From: Microbaculum sp051390635 | Lineage (GTDB): Bacteria > Pseudomonadota > Alphaproteobacteria > Rhizobiales > Tepidamorphaceae | Assembly: GCF_051390635.1 (NCBI RefSeq) | Contig: NZ_JBPODT010000003.1 | Coordinates: 558,001 to 622,000 of the forward strand | Direction of reading: 5' to 3' | DNA: 64,000 bases | In this document: piece after piece, positions 44,490 to 55,266 of the stretch | Layout: every line of letters starts with the position of its first letter | How positions within the stretch are numbered: position 1 is the first letter of the stretch | Position numbers and translations under genes: made by a program | Notes under the pieces: generated by a model | Seen by the model: the letters and a program-made list of their open reading frames with translations, nothing else | What the model was told of the DNA's origin: nothing | The model's database searches: none

Positions 44490-44954
44490 TTGCTGTTGCC
44501 GATCGATGTCATCGCCTTGGCTGTCGCTCTCGGCGCTCTGGCGGGCAAGCCGCGGGCGTCGCGGTGGCTTTTGGTCACCCTGCCGGCGCCGCTCGTTATC
44601 GCCATAGTGGCCTCGTTCCGGGCGATCTTCCTGCCATGGTGGGGCGCCTCGGCCGCTGCGCTCGGTCTCGGCGTGATCGTTTATTCCGGTGCGCGGCCCG
44701 GCGGCCTGCTGAACCAACTCCTCATCGCCGCAAGCGCCTTCGTCCTCGGGCTGGCATTCGGGCCGTCGCTCTTTACGTCCGGTTGGCCGTCCGGGACCTT
44801 TTCTCTTCTGCTCCTCGCGCTTGCGGCCCCGATGCTTCTCACGCTGTGGGCCTCCCTGCGGGGCGGAGCGTGGGCCTGTCAGACCGACCGGTTGCTCGGT
44901 GGCCTCTGCGCCTTCGCCGGCGCCGCGCTTTTGATCCTGGGAAGGGCGGCGTGA
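44490..44954 (+). CDS. Small integral membrane protein of unknown function
   Basis: A 154-aa very hydrophobic protein with four to five predicted helices (IDVIALAVALGALAG, LLVTLPAPLVIAIVASF, LLIAASAFVLGLAFGP, LLLALAAPMLLTLWASL) and a C-terminal LCAFAGAALLILG. No motif is recognised. Start ATG or TTG near 44490 follows AAAAGGAGGG. Its stop overlaps the GTG start of the FG-GAP protein gene (GTGA), so the two are translationally coupled and may act together at the inner membrane. Confidence 0.72.
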   Translation: MLLPIDVIALAVALGALAGKPRASRWLLVTLPAPLVIAIVASFRAIFLPWWGASAAALGLGVIVYSGARPGGLLNQLLIAASAFVLGLAFGPSLFTSGWPSGTFSLLLLALAAPMLLTLWASLRGGAWACQTDRLLGGLCAFAGAALLILGRAA

Positions 44955-45808
44955 CGCGCCGTCTGGCCCCCGCCGCGGCCCTGGTGGTGCTCCTGGCGGG
45001 CGCCGCGACAGTCTATGCCCAGGCGGCCCATGCCCAGGCGCGCCTGCCCCTGCCCGACGGCGGCACCGCGCGGGCCACCGGTTCCGGGGTCGTGGAGGCC
45101 CGTTACGTGGCGCCGACGGACCGCTATTCGCACGGCGTGCTCGGCGATGCGATCGAGGCCGGCGGCCTTGCGGTGCGCGACGCGGCGGGCAGGCGGCATG
45201 TCCTCATGCTGTCCGAGGGCTCCGTCTTCGAGGACATCACGCCGCGGCTCGCCGATCTCGACGGCGATGGCGGTGCCGAGGTGATCGCGGTGCGCAGCTA
45301 TCTCGCCCGCGGCTCGGCGCTGGCGGTGTTCGGGATGCGCGGGGGCGCGTTCGTGCACATCGCCGAGACGGCGCCGATCGGCCGTCCGGGGCGCTGGCTC
45401 AATCCGGCGGCGATCGCCGATTTCACCGGCGACGGCCGGCTCGAGGTCGCCATCGTCCGGACGCCGCATATCGGGGGGCGGCTCGAATTCTGGCGGCTGC
45501 GGGGCGGCGGCCTGTCCCGTCTCGCCGCCCTGGACGGCTTTTCCAACCACGTCATCGGGTCGCGCACCCTGGGCCTTGCCGCGGTCGGCGACGTCGATGG
45601 CGACGGCGTCGCCGATCTGGTCCTGCCGGATGCGCGCCGCACGGCGCTGGTGGCCGTCGGGCTTTCGGGTGGACGCGCGCGGATCATCGGCCGGGCGGCG
45701 ATGCCGGCGCCGGTCGTCGGGACGGTGTCGATATCGGGGCAGCGCGTCTCCGCCGGCCTGGCCGGCGGCCAGCGCGGCGCGGTCTCGTTCGCGGCCTTCC
45801 GCGACTGA
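44951..45808 (+). CDS. Exported VCBS/FG-GAP-repeat protein
   Basis: A 285-aa protein starting at GTG 44951, overlapping the preceding stop. It has a signal peptide (ALVVLLAGAATVYAQAAHAQ) and at least three Asp-rich FG-GAP/VCBS-type calcium-binding loops: LADLDGDGGAEVIAV, IADFTGDGRLEVAIV and VGDVDGDGVADLVLP. These repeats usually build beta-propellers in the periplasm or outside the cell. The coupling to a small membrane protein suggests a two-component envelope module of unknown function. Frame upstream of 44951 lies within the previous gene and is a shadow. Confidence 0.85.
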   Translation: MTRRLAPAAALVVLLAGAATVYAQAAHAQARLPLPDGGTARATGSGVVEARYVAPTDRYSHGVLGDAIEAGGLAVRDAAGRRHVLMLSEGSVFEDITPRLADLDGDGGAEVIAVRSYLARGSALAVFGMRGGAFVHIAETAPIGRPGRWLNPAAIADFTGDGRLEVAIVRTPHIGGRLEFWRLRGGGLSRLAALDGFSNHVIGSRTLGLAAVGDVDGDGVADLVLPDARRTALVAVGLSGGRARIIGRAAMPAPVVGTVSISGQRVSAGLAGGQRGAVSFAAFRD

Positions 45809-45872
45809 CCATCGCCTACGCGGGCGTCCCGCCACCGGGGCGCCCGAAACGCAAACGCATACTACGGCGACC

Positions 45873-46073
45873 TCAGTCGGTCGCGAACTCGGTCTCCACG
45901 AACGGGAAGCAGCAAGGCTCCGTTTCACGTTCGCGGCGGTCGTGATCGTGGGGCTTGCACATCTGCGCGGCGGCGACCGCGTTGATGCCGATACCGCACC
46001 AGCTCGATTCCTCGTGCGGTTTCGATTGTCCTTCGACCGGGTCTTCTGATGAATTCCTGGGCATCATGATCAC
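45873..46073 (-). CDS. Possible small cysteine-containing protein
   Basis: A 66-aa ORF with two closely spaced ATGs and a GAGAG sequence nearby upstream. It is acidic and polar with five cysteines (SSWCGIGINA, MCKPHDHDR, EPCCFPFVE), a pattern that could bind metal. No family is recognised. It is oriented convergently with the FG-GAP gene in a 614-base gap. It could also be a chance ORF; there is no clear GC-codon signal. Confidence 0.35.
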   Translation of the reverse strand: MIMMPRNSSEDPVEGQSKPHEESSWCGIGINAVAAAQMCKPHDHDRRERETEPCCFPFVETEFATD

Positions 46074-46422
46074 TCTCTATGCACCGCTGTATCCATGAGC
46101 GCGGCATATCGTGAGAGACTGTGGCGTATCTGCGGCGATCGCAATCCGATATTCGGACCGAAATGCCGAGTTTGCGACATCTGTTGCGGGATCACGACAG
46201 TTCGACGACGGAGTCCCGACGCAGATGACGCAGAAACCACACTCAATCCGCCAATTGCAGCGCTCAAAAGGTTAACGCCCGATAAACCGCGGCGTTGCGG
46301 GCGCGACGGATTGACGCGCGCCCCCGGAATGAAGTCCCGCGCCGAAGGCGGGGCGGCAAACCACAGGGCCCGAACGGTGCCGGTATCCGCCGTTCGGACA
46401 GGGATCATCCGAAAAAATAATT
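46074..46422. other. Intergenic region without recognised features
   Basis: I see no convincing gene, RNA or repeat in these 349 bases. The stretch is less GC-biased than its surroundings at its left end and reads CCGAAAAAATAATTT just before the stop of the metallophosphoesterase gene, which could be a weak end-of-transcript signal. Nothing firmer can be said. Confidence 0.5.
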
Positions 46423-47310
46423 TCAGGCTTCGGCGGCAGGGCGCAGCGTCACCAGGGTGATCTCCGGCGGCACGCCGAAGCGCACGGGCAGGATCGAGCA
46501 GCCCAGCCCGCCGGAAACGACCATGTGCCGGTCGTCTTCGACGATATGGCCGTAGGCGAAGCGCTGGCCGTAGGCCGACGGCACGACGGGGCTGCCGATC
46601 CCCGGCAGGCGGATCTGGCCGCCATGGGTGTGCCCCGCAAGCGTCAGCGCCACCCGGTCGGGAACGTTGACGAAGATATCCGGCTCGTGGGCGAGCAGGA
46701 TGACCGGCGCGTCGTCATGGACCATATCCAGCGTGCCGGGCAGGTCGTCGACGCCGCGGAACCCGGTGTCGGTGCGGTGGGCGATCTGGTCGCCGATACC
46801 GGCGAACCAGAACTCGCGCCGACGGTGCTTCAGCCGGATCGCGTCGTTCTCGTAGAGCGGGATGCCGGCGCGCGACAGGCCGAAGCGCACGGCATCGACA
46901 TCGGTCCACCAGTCGTGGTTGCCGAGCACCGCGTGCACGCCCAGCGGCGCGCGCAGGCGCGACAGCGGGATCGCCCATTCCTCCGGCTCGATGGCGCGGG
47001 TGCGGAAGTTGCGCAGACCCGCCGCGAAGTCGCCGAGAATGACGATCGCATCGGGTTCATGTTTCATGGTGCGCGCCACGATCTGCTCGATGCGGTTCAC
47101 CGACATCCACGGGTCGCAGGCGTGCAGGTCGGAAAGGATCGCGATCCGCATCGGCGGGTGCCGCGCCGGCCAGGCCGGGCTGCGCACGGTATGGCGGGCA
47201 ACGACCAGTCGGAAACCGGGCTCGATGGCAAAAGCGTAGCTGGATAGTCCGACGCCGGCGGCGGCGGTGGTGCCGGCGCCGATCAACAATTGCCTGCGGG
47301 TTATCCGCAT
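46423..47310 (-). CDS. Tat-exported metallophosphoesterase
   Basis: A 295-aa protein with an N-terminal twin-arginine leader (ITRRQLLIGAGTTAAAGVGL) and a calcineurin-type metallophosphoesterase domain: AILSDLHACDPW, ILGDFAAGLRN, AVLGNHDWW, VILLAHEPDI and LAGHTHGGQIRLPG supply the metal ligands. YaeI/YkuE-like members hydrolyse phosphodiesters such as UDP-diacylglucosamine-type lipids or cyclic nucleotides; the substrate is not specified here. Export by Tat suggests cofactor loading before translocation. It is an isolated gene. Confidence 0.9.
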   Translation of the reverse strand: MRITRRQLLIGAGTTAAAGVGLSSYAFAIEPGFRLVVARHTVRSPAWPARHPPMRIAILSDLHACDPWMSVNRIEQIVARTMKHEPDAIVILGDFAAGLRNFRTRAIEPEEWAIPLSRLRAPLGVHAVLGNHDWWTDVDAVRFGLSRAGIPLYENDAIRLKHRRREFWFAGIGDQIAHRTDTGFRGVDDLPGTLDMVHDDAPVILLAHEPDIFVNVPDRVALTLAGHTHGGQIRLPGIGSPVVPSAYGQRFAYGHIVEDDRHMVVSGGLGCSILPVRFGVPPEITLVTLRPAAEA

Positions 47311-47444
47311 GCAGAAACCTCCATCGACCAGCCCCCGGTCGGCGGGTCTATACCACGAAATGCCGTTCGAAAATCGACCCTAAGCGCCACAGGATTAACG
47401 CGCGGTGGGGCGGATGTGTGGCCGGCCGGCGAATTGCGCCGGCC

Positions 47445-47528
47445 GGCCCCAGAACTCAGGCCCCAGAACTCAGGCCCCAGAACTCAGGCCCCAGAACTCA
47501 GGCCCCAGAACTCAGGCCCCAGAACTCA
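47445..47528. repeat. Six perfect tandem copies of a 14-bp unit at the aminotransferase 3' end
   Basis: GGCCCCAGAACTCA is repeated six times without change (47445-47528). The last copy contains the stop codon of the aminotransferase gene (TCA at 47526-47528 on the plus strand). Fourteen is not a multiple of three, so expansion or contraction would not alter the protein as long as the last copy keeps the stop. Perfect identity suggests recent slippage. No secondary role is evident. Confidence 0.9.
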
Positions 47529-48914
47529 GGCGGCGCGCAGGTTCTGGGCGCTGACCAAGGCTTCGGCCTTGTCGAGCGCGCGGCCGAGCCGGTCGAACAG
47601 CTCGCCGATCTCGTCCTCGGAGATGACCAGCGGCGGGCACAGCGCGATGATGTCGCCGCCGAGCGCGCGCACGATCAGGCCTTCCGCCTCGGCGAATGCG
47701 GCGACCTTGGCGCCGACGCCGGCCTTCGCGTCGAAGGCGCGCCTGGTGTCCTTGTCGGCGACCAGCTCGAGCGCGCCGATCAGGCCCAGGCCGCGCGCTT
47801 CCCCGACGAGGGGATGCTCGCCCAGCGCCTTCAGCCGCGACTGGAAGGTCGGCGAAATGGCGTTGACCTTGCCGACGATGTTCTCGCGCTCGTAGATCTC
47901 CAGCGTCTTGAGCGCGACGGCGGCGGCCACCGGATGGCCCGAATAGGTGTAGCCGTGGCCGAAGGTGCCGAGTTTCTTGCTCTCGTCGATCATCGCCTGA
48001 TACATGCGCTCCGGCACCATCACCGCACCGATCGGCTGATAGGCCGACGACAGCGCCTTGGCGACGGAGACCGTATCCGGCTGCATGCCCATGGTCTGGG
48101 CGCCGAACATGGTGCCGAGCCGGCCGAAGCCGCAGATCACCTCGTCGTCGATGAACAGCACATCGTACTTGTCGAGCACCGCCTTGACCTTCTCGTAGTA
48201 GGTCTTCGGCGGGATGATGACGCCGCCGGCGCCCATCACCGGTTCGGCGATGAAGGCGGCGACCGTATCCGGGCCTTCCCTCTGGATCAGCGCGTCGAGG
48301 CTGTCCGCCATCCGCGTGGCGAAGTCCTCTTCCGTCTCGCCCGCTTCCATGCCGCGATAGGGGTGCGGGCAGTCGGCGTGCAGGATGTTGGAGATCGGCA
48401 GGTCGAAATCGATGTGGTTGTAGGGCAGGCCGGTGAGGCTCGCCGAGGCCACGGTGACGCCGTGATAGCCACGCAGGCGCGAGATGATCTTCTTCTTGTT
48501 CGGACGGCCGAGCGCGTTGTTGAAGTACCAGGCGAGCTTGACCTGGGTGTCGTTGGCTTCGGAGCCCGAGGAGACGAAGAACACCTTGGAGATCTCGCAG
48601 GGCGCGATCTCCTTCAGCTTCTCCGCGAGCGCGATGCCCGGGTCATGGCTCTTGCCCGCGAACATGTGGCTGAACGGGAGCCTGCGCATCTGGTCGGCGG
48701 CGGCCTCGACCAGTTCCTCGTTGCCGTAGCCCAGCGACGTGCACCACAGGCCGGCGAGGCCTTCGATGTATTCCTTGCCGTTGGAATCGTAGAGAAAAAC
48801 GCCCTTGCCGCGTTCGAACACGATCGGACCGGTCGTCCGGTGCGTGTCCAGGTTGGTATAGGGGTGAAGCACCGTCTCGATATCGCGGACGGCGAGGTTG
48901 GAAAGCGGCGGCAT
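47526..48914 (-). CDS. Class III PLP aminotransferase (omega-amino acid type)
   Basis: A 462-aa fold-type I aminotransferase. The PLP lysine is Lys286 in TVSVAKALSSAYQPIGAV; VSSGSEANDTQVKLAWYF binds the phosphate, and FIDDEVICGFGRLG carries the PLP-ring aspartate. Sequence is typical of the aspartate-aminotransferase-family omega-transaminases, such as those acting on putrescine, beta-alanine or taurine with pyruvate. The stop codon lies in the last unit of a 14-bp tandem repeat. It is divergent from the amidase gene 238 bases away, so both may serve degradation of an amine or amide. Confidence 0.92.
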   Translation of the reverse strand: MPPLSNLAVRDIETVLHPYTNLDTHRTTGPIVFERGKGVFLYDSNGKEYIEGLAGLWCTSLGYGNEELVEAAADQMRRLPFSHMFAGKSHDPGIALAEKLKEIAPCEISKVFFVSSGSEANDTQVKLAWYFNNALGRPNKKKIISRLRGYHGVTVASASLTGLPYNHIDFDLPISNILHADCPHPYRGMEAGETEEDFATRMADSLDALIQREGPDTVAAFIAEPVMGAGGVIIPPKTYYEKVKAVLDKYDVLFIDDEVICGFGRLGTMFGAQTMGMQPDTVSVAKALSSAYQPIGAVMVPERMYQAMIDESKKLGTFGHGYTYSGHPVAAAVALKTLEIYERENIVGKVNAISPTFQSRLKALGEHPLVGEARGLGLIGALELVADKDTRRAFDAKAGVGAKVAAFAEAEGLIVRALGGDIIALCPPLVISEDEIGELFDRLGRALDKAEALVSAQNLRAA

Positions 48915-49152
48915 TTGATCTGACTCCGAATAGCCGGAAGACGGAAAGGTACAGCACCGGCATCACAAGCCGATCCGGGGGCGAATGTAAAGCAGCCGCC
49001 GCGCGTGGGGCTGGTTCGCGCTACGGTGTTGCGCGTGGTTTGCCCGATCGCTGGCGATGCCCGTCTCGTAATGGTAACGGGTTGGGCAAGACGAGCTGGC
49101 GAGACTGCGATGCCAGACAATACGGAAACGCCTTAGACAAACGGAACCGAAT

Positions 49153-50577
49153 ATGACCGCCGACGCCTCCCTGATTTCCAAGACCGCCATTCAGGTCCGC
49201 GATCTGCTGCGGACGGGCGAGGTGAGCCCGCTCGATCTTCTCGATACGATCGAGGCGCGGATTGCCGAGGTCGACCCGGCGGTCAATGCCTTGCCGACGC
49301 TCTGTTTCGATCGTGCCCGGGCGCGGGCGCGTGCGCTGATGGACAAGCCGATCGCCGAGCGCGGGCTGCTGGGCGGCATGCCGGTGCCGATCAAGGATCT
49401 TGTCGACGTCGAAGGCGTGCGTTCGACGCGCGGCTCGCCGATCTTCGCCGATACCGTGCCCGAGGCGTCGGACGTGCTGGTGGAGACCCTGGAGGACCAA
49501 GGCGGCATCATCTACGCCAAGTCGAACACGCCCGAATTCGGCGCCGGCGCCAACACCTTCAACGAGGTCTTCGGCCGCACGCTCAATCCCTGGAACACGT
49601 CGCGCTCCGCCGCCGGGTCCTCCGGCGGGGCGGCGGTGGCGCTCGCCACCGGCACCGCCTGGCTGGCGCACGGTTCCGATCTTGGCGGCTCGCTGCGCAA
49701 TCCGGCGAGCTTCTGCGGCATCGTCGGCATGCGCCCTTCGCCCGGCCGTTGCGCCGCGACGCCGGGCCTGCCGCTGGACCAGACCATGGGCGTCGAGGGG
49801 CCGATGGCGCGCAACGTCGAGGATCTGGCGCTGTTGTTCGACGCGATGGTCGGCGAGGATCCCCGCGATCCGATCTCGCTGCCCTGGGACGGGCGCTCGT
49901 TCCTGGGGTCGGCGCGCTCCGGCTGGAAGCCCACGAAGGTCGCCTGGACGAAGGATTTCGGAATTACGCCGGTCGATCCGGAGGTGGCCGAGATCTGCGA
50001 GGCGGCCGCCAGGCGGTTTTCCGAAGCCGGCGTGATCGTCGAGGAGGCGTGCCCGGATCTCTCGGAGGCGAATGCGTGCTTCGCCACCCTGCGTGCCGCC
50101 GGATACGTCGCGGCGATGAAGGCGCTCTATGCCACCCATCGCGACAAGCTGAAGCCGGACGTGATCTGGAATATCGAGTCTGGCCTGAAGCTCACCGCCA
50201 GCGAGATCGCGCATGCGCAGGATCAGCGCCTGACCCTGTTCAACCGGGCCCAGGCCTTCTTCGGCGACTATGATCTGTTGCTGTCGCCGGCCACCATCGT
50301 CGCGCCCTATCCCATCGAGCAGACCTATGTTGCCGAATGCAACGGCCATAGGTTCTCGAACTACATCGAGTGGCTGGCGGTCGCCTATCCGGCGACGTTG
50401 TGGATGAGCCCCGCGATCTCGATCCCCGCCGGCTTCACGCGCGAGGATCTGCCGGTCGGCCTGCAGATGATCGCGCCGCCGCGCGGCGAGCACCGTCTTC
50501 TGGCCGCGGCCAGGCAACTCGAATCGATCCTCTGGCCGACGCCGATCGTGCCGATCGATCCGCGGCCTGCGGTGTAG
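49153..50577 (+). CDS. Amidase (amidase-signature family)
   Basis: A 474-aa amidase. The Ser-cisSer-Lys triad is visible: Lys81 in PVPIKDLVDV, Ser156 in AGSSGGAAVAL and nucleophile Ser180 in GSDLGGSLRNPASFCG. It should hydrolyse a carboxamide (for example an aryl or acyl amide); glutamyl-tRNA amidotransferase GatA is less likely because no gatB/gatC adjoin and the C-terminal part differs. Start ATG 49153 is preceded by ACGGAACCGAAT with weak SD. It diverges from the class III aminotransferase. Confidence 0.9.
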   Translation: MTADASLISKTAIQVRDLLRTGEVSPLDLLDTIEARIAEVDPAVNALPTLCFDRARARARALMDKPIAERGLLGGMPVPIKDLVDVEGVRSTRGSPIFADTVPEASDVLVETLEDQGGIIYAKSNTPEFGAGANTFNEVFGRTLNPWNTSRSAAGSSGGAAVALATGTAWLAHGSDLGGSLRNPASFCGIVGMRPSPGRCAATPGLPLDQTMGVEGPMARNVEDLALLFDAMVGEDPRDPISLPWDGRSFLGSARSGWKPTKVAWTKDFGITPVDPEVAEICEAAARRFSEAGVIVEEACPDLSEANACFATLRAAGYVAAMKALYATHRDKLKPDVIWNIESGLKLTASEIAHAQDQRLTLFNRAQAFFGDYDLLLSPATIVAPYPIEQTYVAECNGHRFSNYIEWLAVAYPATLWMSPAISIPAGFTREDLPVGLQMIAPPRGEHRLLAAARQLESILWPTPIVPIDPRPAV

Positions 50578-50646
50578 CTCGGATTTCTTGACGGAAAGCG
50601 CCGGGACGAGGGCCCGGCGCCGAGGGCGGGACGTCCGTCCGCCGCT

Positions 50647-51060
50647 TCAGGCCGGAACCAGCTCCGCTTGCCGGTCGTCCATCGTCGGCGGCGCCTCGAC
50701 GAAGCCGCGGGGCAGCAGCCGGAAGACCTCGTCGAGGTCGGCGGCGCCGGCGGAGAAGAACGGCCAGCCGCCGTCTTCGGGCGTGTCGTATCCGGGCGCG
50801 CGCTCCGGGATAGCCAGAACCAGGAAATCGCTGCCGGACTGATCCGTCTGTCCGACGATCCAGTGTACCGATCCGAAATCGGGATGCGGGGTCTCGAGGC
50901 CGAAGAGGCTGACGGCCTCCGCGTCCAGCAGCGCCGCGCGGGCGCTCTCGATGATGTCATGAATGTCGGACGAGCTGTCGGCGGCGGATAGCGCCTGCCG
51001 AATACTGTCCGATATCCGATCCACCGCCCCCCGGGCCCCTGGCGTGTGGTTCGTTTGCAT
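50647..51060 (-). CDS. Conserved protein of unknown function
   Basis: A 137-aa soluble protein with no signal peptide. An N-terminal helical region (RISDSIRQALSAADSSSDIH) is followed by a beta-rich part containing SLFGLETPHPDFGSVHWIVG, DFLVLAIPERAPGYDTPEDG and LDEVFRLLPRGFVEAPPTM. No motif is recognised. It is convergent with the amidase gene and divergent in orientation from nothing close; the next gene on the same strand is the DUF4870-like protein at 51170. The codon pattern and length suggest a real gene. Confidence 0.65.
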   Translation of the reverse strand: MQTNHTPGARGAVDRISDSIRQALSAADSSSDIHDIIESARAALLDAEAVSLFGLETPHPDFGSVHWIVGQTDQSGSDFLVLAIPERAPGYDTPEDGGWPFFSAGAADLDEVFRLLPRGFVEAPPTMDDRQAELVPA

Positions 51061-51169
51061 GCCGCGAGTTTAGAAGCCCGAAAACGGCGATTTTTCGGCA
51101 AGGTAGGCCGGAAAGCGAATTGCCGGGGGAGGGCCCCGGCAATCGTGATTGATCTGGTTTTCCTGGCCG

Positions 51170-51544
51170 TCAGACCATCCAGGTCTGCGGATCGGGGATC
51201 GGCTCGCGCCGCTGCGCCGCCTGCAGGCCTTTGACGCAGCGCACCACCAGCCAGATTAAGATGGCGATGTAGAGCAGGAAGCCGATGAAAATGAAAACGA
51301 GAATGGACGAGATGAGAAAGTAGAGGATTCCGATCCAGAACGTCCGGATCTGATAGGTGCTGTGGCTTTCCAGCCAGCCGGTCATCTCTTTGCGGTTCAT
51401 GTAGGCGAGCACGATCGCGACGATCGGCACGATGGGTATGACGATGCCGACCAGATACAGGATGTAGATCAGGACGGCGCTCTTTGCCGGGTCGCGCCCG
51501 GTCAGGGCGCCGGTGATACCGTCAACGGGATCTTCGCTCATCAT
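51170..51544 (-). CDS. DUF4870-like membrane protein
   Basis: A 124-aa protein with four predicted transmembrane segments: AVLIYILYLVGIVIPIVPIV, AIVLAYMNRKEMTGWLESHS (end of helix 2), ILYFLISSILVFIFIGFLLY and IAILIWLVVRCVKGLQAAQR. The RREPIPDPQTW tail is also frequent in this family. Function unknown; such proteins are often described as small transmembrane regulators. It lies 160 bases before the divergent acyl-CoA ligase gene. Confidence 0.8.
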   Translation of the reverse strand: MMSEDPVDGITGALTGRDPAKSAVLIYILYLVGIVIPIVPIVAIVLAYMNRKEMTGWLESHSTYQIRTFWIGILYFLISSILVFIFIGFLLYIAILIWLVVRCVKGLQAAQRREPIPDPQTWMV

Positions 51545-51703
51545 GCGTCCTTACGAATCAAGCGTCAGTGATGAAAATGTCATTTTACGATACCATTTCG
51601 ACCCGTCATTCGCGAACCGGAGCGCACACGGCCATTGGCGCGGGGCCTACGTAGGGTTACAACAGCGTCAACAAACGGGAACAACGAATAGGGGAGGATT
51701 TCG

Positions 51704-53344
<1,641 letters not shown>

Positions 53345-53353
53345 GCGGGACGA

Positions 53354-54145
53354 TTGCCGGCACGATATCCCGAGCGCTGGTCGCGGCAGGCGCGCTGGAG
53401 CCGCCGGCTGGGCATCTTCGCCGTCCCCGTCGCCGTCCTGACGACGCTGCTGCACCGTTTCGCCGACCTCGACACGCAGGCCGGCATGGTGCTGCTCGGC
53501 GTCGCCCTGGCGCTGGCGCTGTGCGCGCTGATACTCGGGATCGGGGCCTTCACCGTCATCTGGACGCGCGGATTTCATGGCACGCGACAGGCGATTTCCG
53601 GGGTCGCCTGCGCGGTGCTGGTGCTTGCCTGGCCGGCGTGGCTGACGGCGCACCTGGTCTACCTGCCGGCCATCAACGACGTGACCACCGACTGGTTCGA
53701 CCCACCCGAGCTCAGGCAGGCGGCGCGGGTGCGCCCGCCCGATGCCTTGTCGACCGAGTATCCGGGCAAGGAGGTCGCCGTTCGCCAGCGGCAGGCCTAT
53801 CCCGAGATCGTGCCGCTGTTCCTCGGCTACTCGGCCAACGAGGTCTATATGGCCGCCCGGACCCTCGCGGAAGACCGGGGCTGGGATATCCTCTACGACA
53901 TCCCGCCCGGGCTTCAGGAGGCCGGCCGCATCGAGGCGGTGGCGCCGACGCTCCTATTCGGCTTCCGCGATGACGTGGTGATCGTGGTGACCCGTCTCGG
54001 GCCGCAGGAGACGCGCGTCGACATGCGGTCGGTGTCGCGGTTCGGCCGCCACGATTTCGGCGCGAACGCGGCACGCATCTACGATTTCCTCACCGGGCTG
54101 ACCGCCCGGATGGAGATTCCCGTCGAACCGGAGCCGACGTCCTGA
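53354..54145 (+). CDS. DUF1499-domain membrane protein
   Basis: A 263-aa protein with three N-terminal hydrophobic segments (about residues 18-110) and a C-terminal DUF1499 region: ALSTEYPGKEVAVRQRQAYP, AARTLAEDRGWDILYDIPPG, TLLFGFRDDVVIVVTRLGPQ and SVSRFGRHDFGANAARIYDF. Members are found in proteobacteria and plastids; biochemical function is unknown. Start TTG 53354 is nine bases after the DmdB-like stop, so they may be cotranscribed. Confidence 0.82.
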   Translation: MPARYPERWSRQARWSRRLGIFAVPVAVLTTLLHRFADLDTQAGMVLLGVALALALCALILGIGAFTVIWTRGFHGTRQAISGVACAVLVLAWPAWLTAHLVYLPAINDVTTDWFDPPELRQAARVRPPDALSTEYPGKEVAVRQRQAYPEIVPLFLGYSANEVYMAARTLAEDRGWDILYDIPPGLQEAGRIEAVAPTLLFGFRDDVVIVVTRLGPQETRVDMRSVSRFGRHDFGANAARIYDFLTGLTARMEIPVEPEPTS

Positions 54146-54151
54146 AACCGG

Positions 54152-55063
54152 TCACCGCGCCCGGAAGGAGGCGGACAGGGTCGGGTCCCCGTCGCAGGCA
54201 ACAAGGTCGCGGTCGATCAGATCCTCGATATGGGCGAGCACCGAAAGGCCTGCGGCGGTGATCAGCCGCGGGTCGAGCCCCTTGTACAGTTGCTCCACGA
54301 TCTCCGGGATCGTGTCGACGCCATCGCGCAGCCGCTTGAGAATGGCGGTCTCCCGCTGGCGCCGGTGCAGCGACAGCAGCCGGACGAACCGTTGCGGTTC
54401 CCTCAGCGCGCCGCCGTGGCCGGGCAGATAGAGCCGGTCCTGGCGGTTCGCCAGTGTGTCGAGCGAGGTCATGAAGGCGGCCATGTTGCCGTCGGGGGGG
54501 GCGACCACCGAGGTCGACCAGGCCATGACGTGGTCGCCCGAGAACAGCGTGCCGGTGCCTTCCAGCTCAAGACAGATGTGATTGGCGGTATGGCCGGGCG
54601 TGTGCACCGCGACCAGGGACCAGTCGTCCGTCGCCACCCGGCCGCCGTCCGGCAGCAAGACGTCGGGCGTGAAGTCGGTGTCGTTCGACGCGTCGAGCCG
54701 CTGGTCCTCTCCCGGATGCGGCGGCCGCGCCGATCGATGCGGGCCGAAGGCATAGGTCCCCGCGCCGTGCGCGGTGGCCATGATCGGGGCGAGCGGCGAG
54801 TGGTCGCGATGGGTATGCGTGACGACGACCGCGGCGACCGTCTCGCCTTCGATCGCCTGTTCGATGGCGGCGCGGTGGGCCGCGTCGTCCGGTCCCGGGT
54901 CGATGATCGCGACGTTGCCCGTGCCGACGATGTAGGTATTGGTGCCGCGGAAGGTGAACGGAGACGAATTCGGCGCCACGATCCGCCTCACCCCCGGCGC
55001 GACCTCCTCCGGCACGCCGATCGGCGGCTCGAAATGGCGTTCAAAGGGCAGGTCGTCGCTCAT
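54152..55063 (-). CDS. MBL-fold metal-dependent hydrolase (LACTB2-like)
   Basis: A 303-aa protein from ATG 55063. Metal-binding motif THTHRDHS gives His83, His85, Asp87 and His88; TPGHTANHICLEL and LFSGDHVMAW supply further ligands, and a C-terminal winged-helix-like part follows (LKRLRDGVDTIPEIVEQLYK). It resembles LACTB2/beta-lactamase-like thioesterases or nucleases; the natural substrate is not known. Upstream open frame to 55222 lacks support. It is the last ordinary gene before the tRNA-Gln and the accessory island. Confidence 0.88.
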   Translation of the reverse strand: MSDDLPFERHFEPPIGVPEEVAPGVRRIVAPNSSPFTFRGTNTYIVGTGNVAIIDPGPDDAAHRAAIEQAIEGETVAAVVVTHTHRDHSPLAPIMATAHGAGTYAFGPHRSARPPHPGEDQRLDASNDTDFTPDVLLPDGGRVATDDWSLVAVHTPGHTANHICLELEGTGTLFSGDHVMAWSTSVVAPPDGNMAAFMTSLDTLANRQDRLYLPGHGGALREPQRFVRLLSLHRRQRETAILKRLRDGVDTIPEIVEQLYKGLDPRLITAAGLSVLAHIEDLIDRDLVACDGDPTLSASFRAR

Positions 55064-55266
55064 GAAGGCTCCGGTTCGGGCGTGATTTCGGCATCCAGTG
55101 CTGCCACCTAGGCAATCATTGCGGCGGGGACAAGGTTGAAAGGCGTGATTCACCGGTTGCGGTGGCTTGCGGGCGCGGTGCAAGGGGCGATATAGGTGCT
55201 TCGCGCCGTCGAAGCGACGCATGTGAGGGTCACATGTGTCCCGATGGTTCGCAATCCTCCCGGTAT

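Noticed and set aside
47445..47528. CRISPR array or direct-repeat att sites
   Set aside because: Units are 14 bp, contiguous and without spacers; no cas genes are near.
48915..49152. A small RNA from the inverted GTCTCG/CGAGAC motifs
   Set aside because: Stem is short and imperfect, with no T-run or promoter I could defend.
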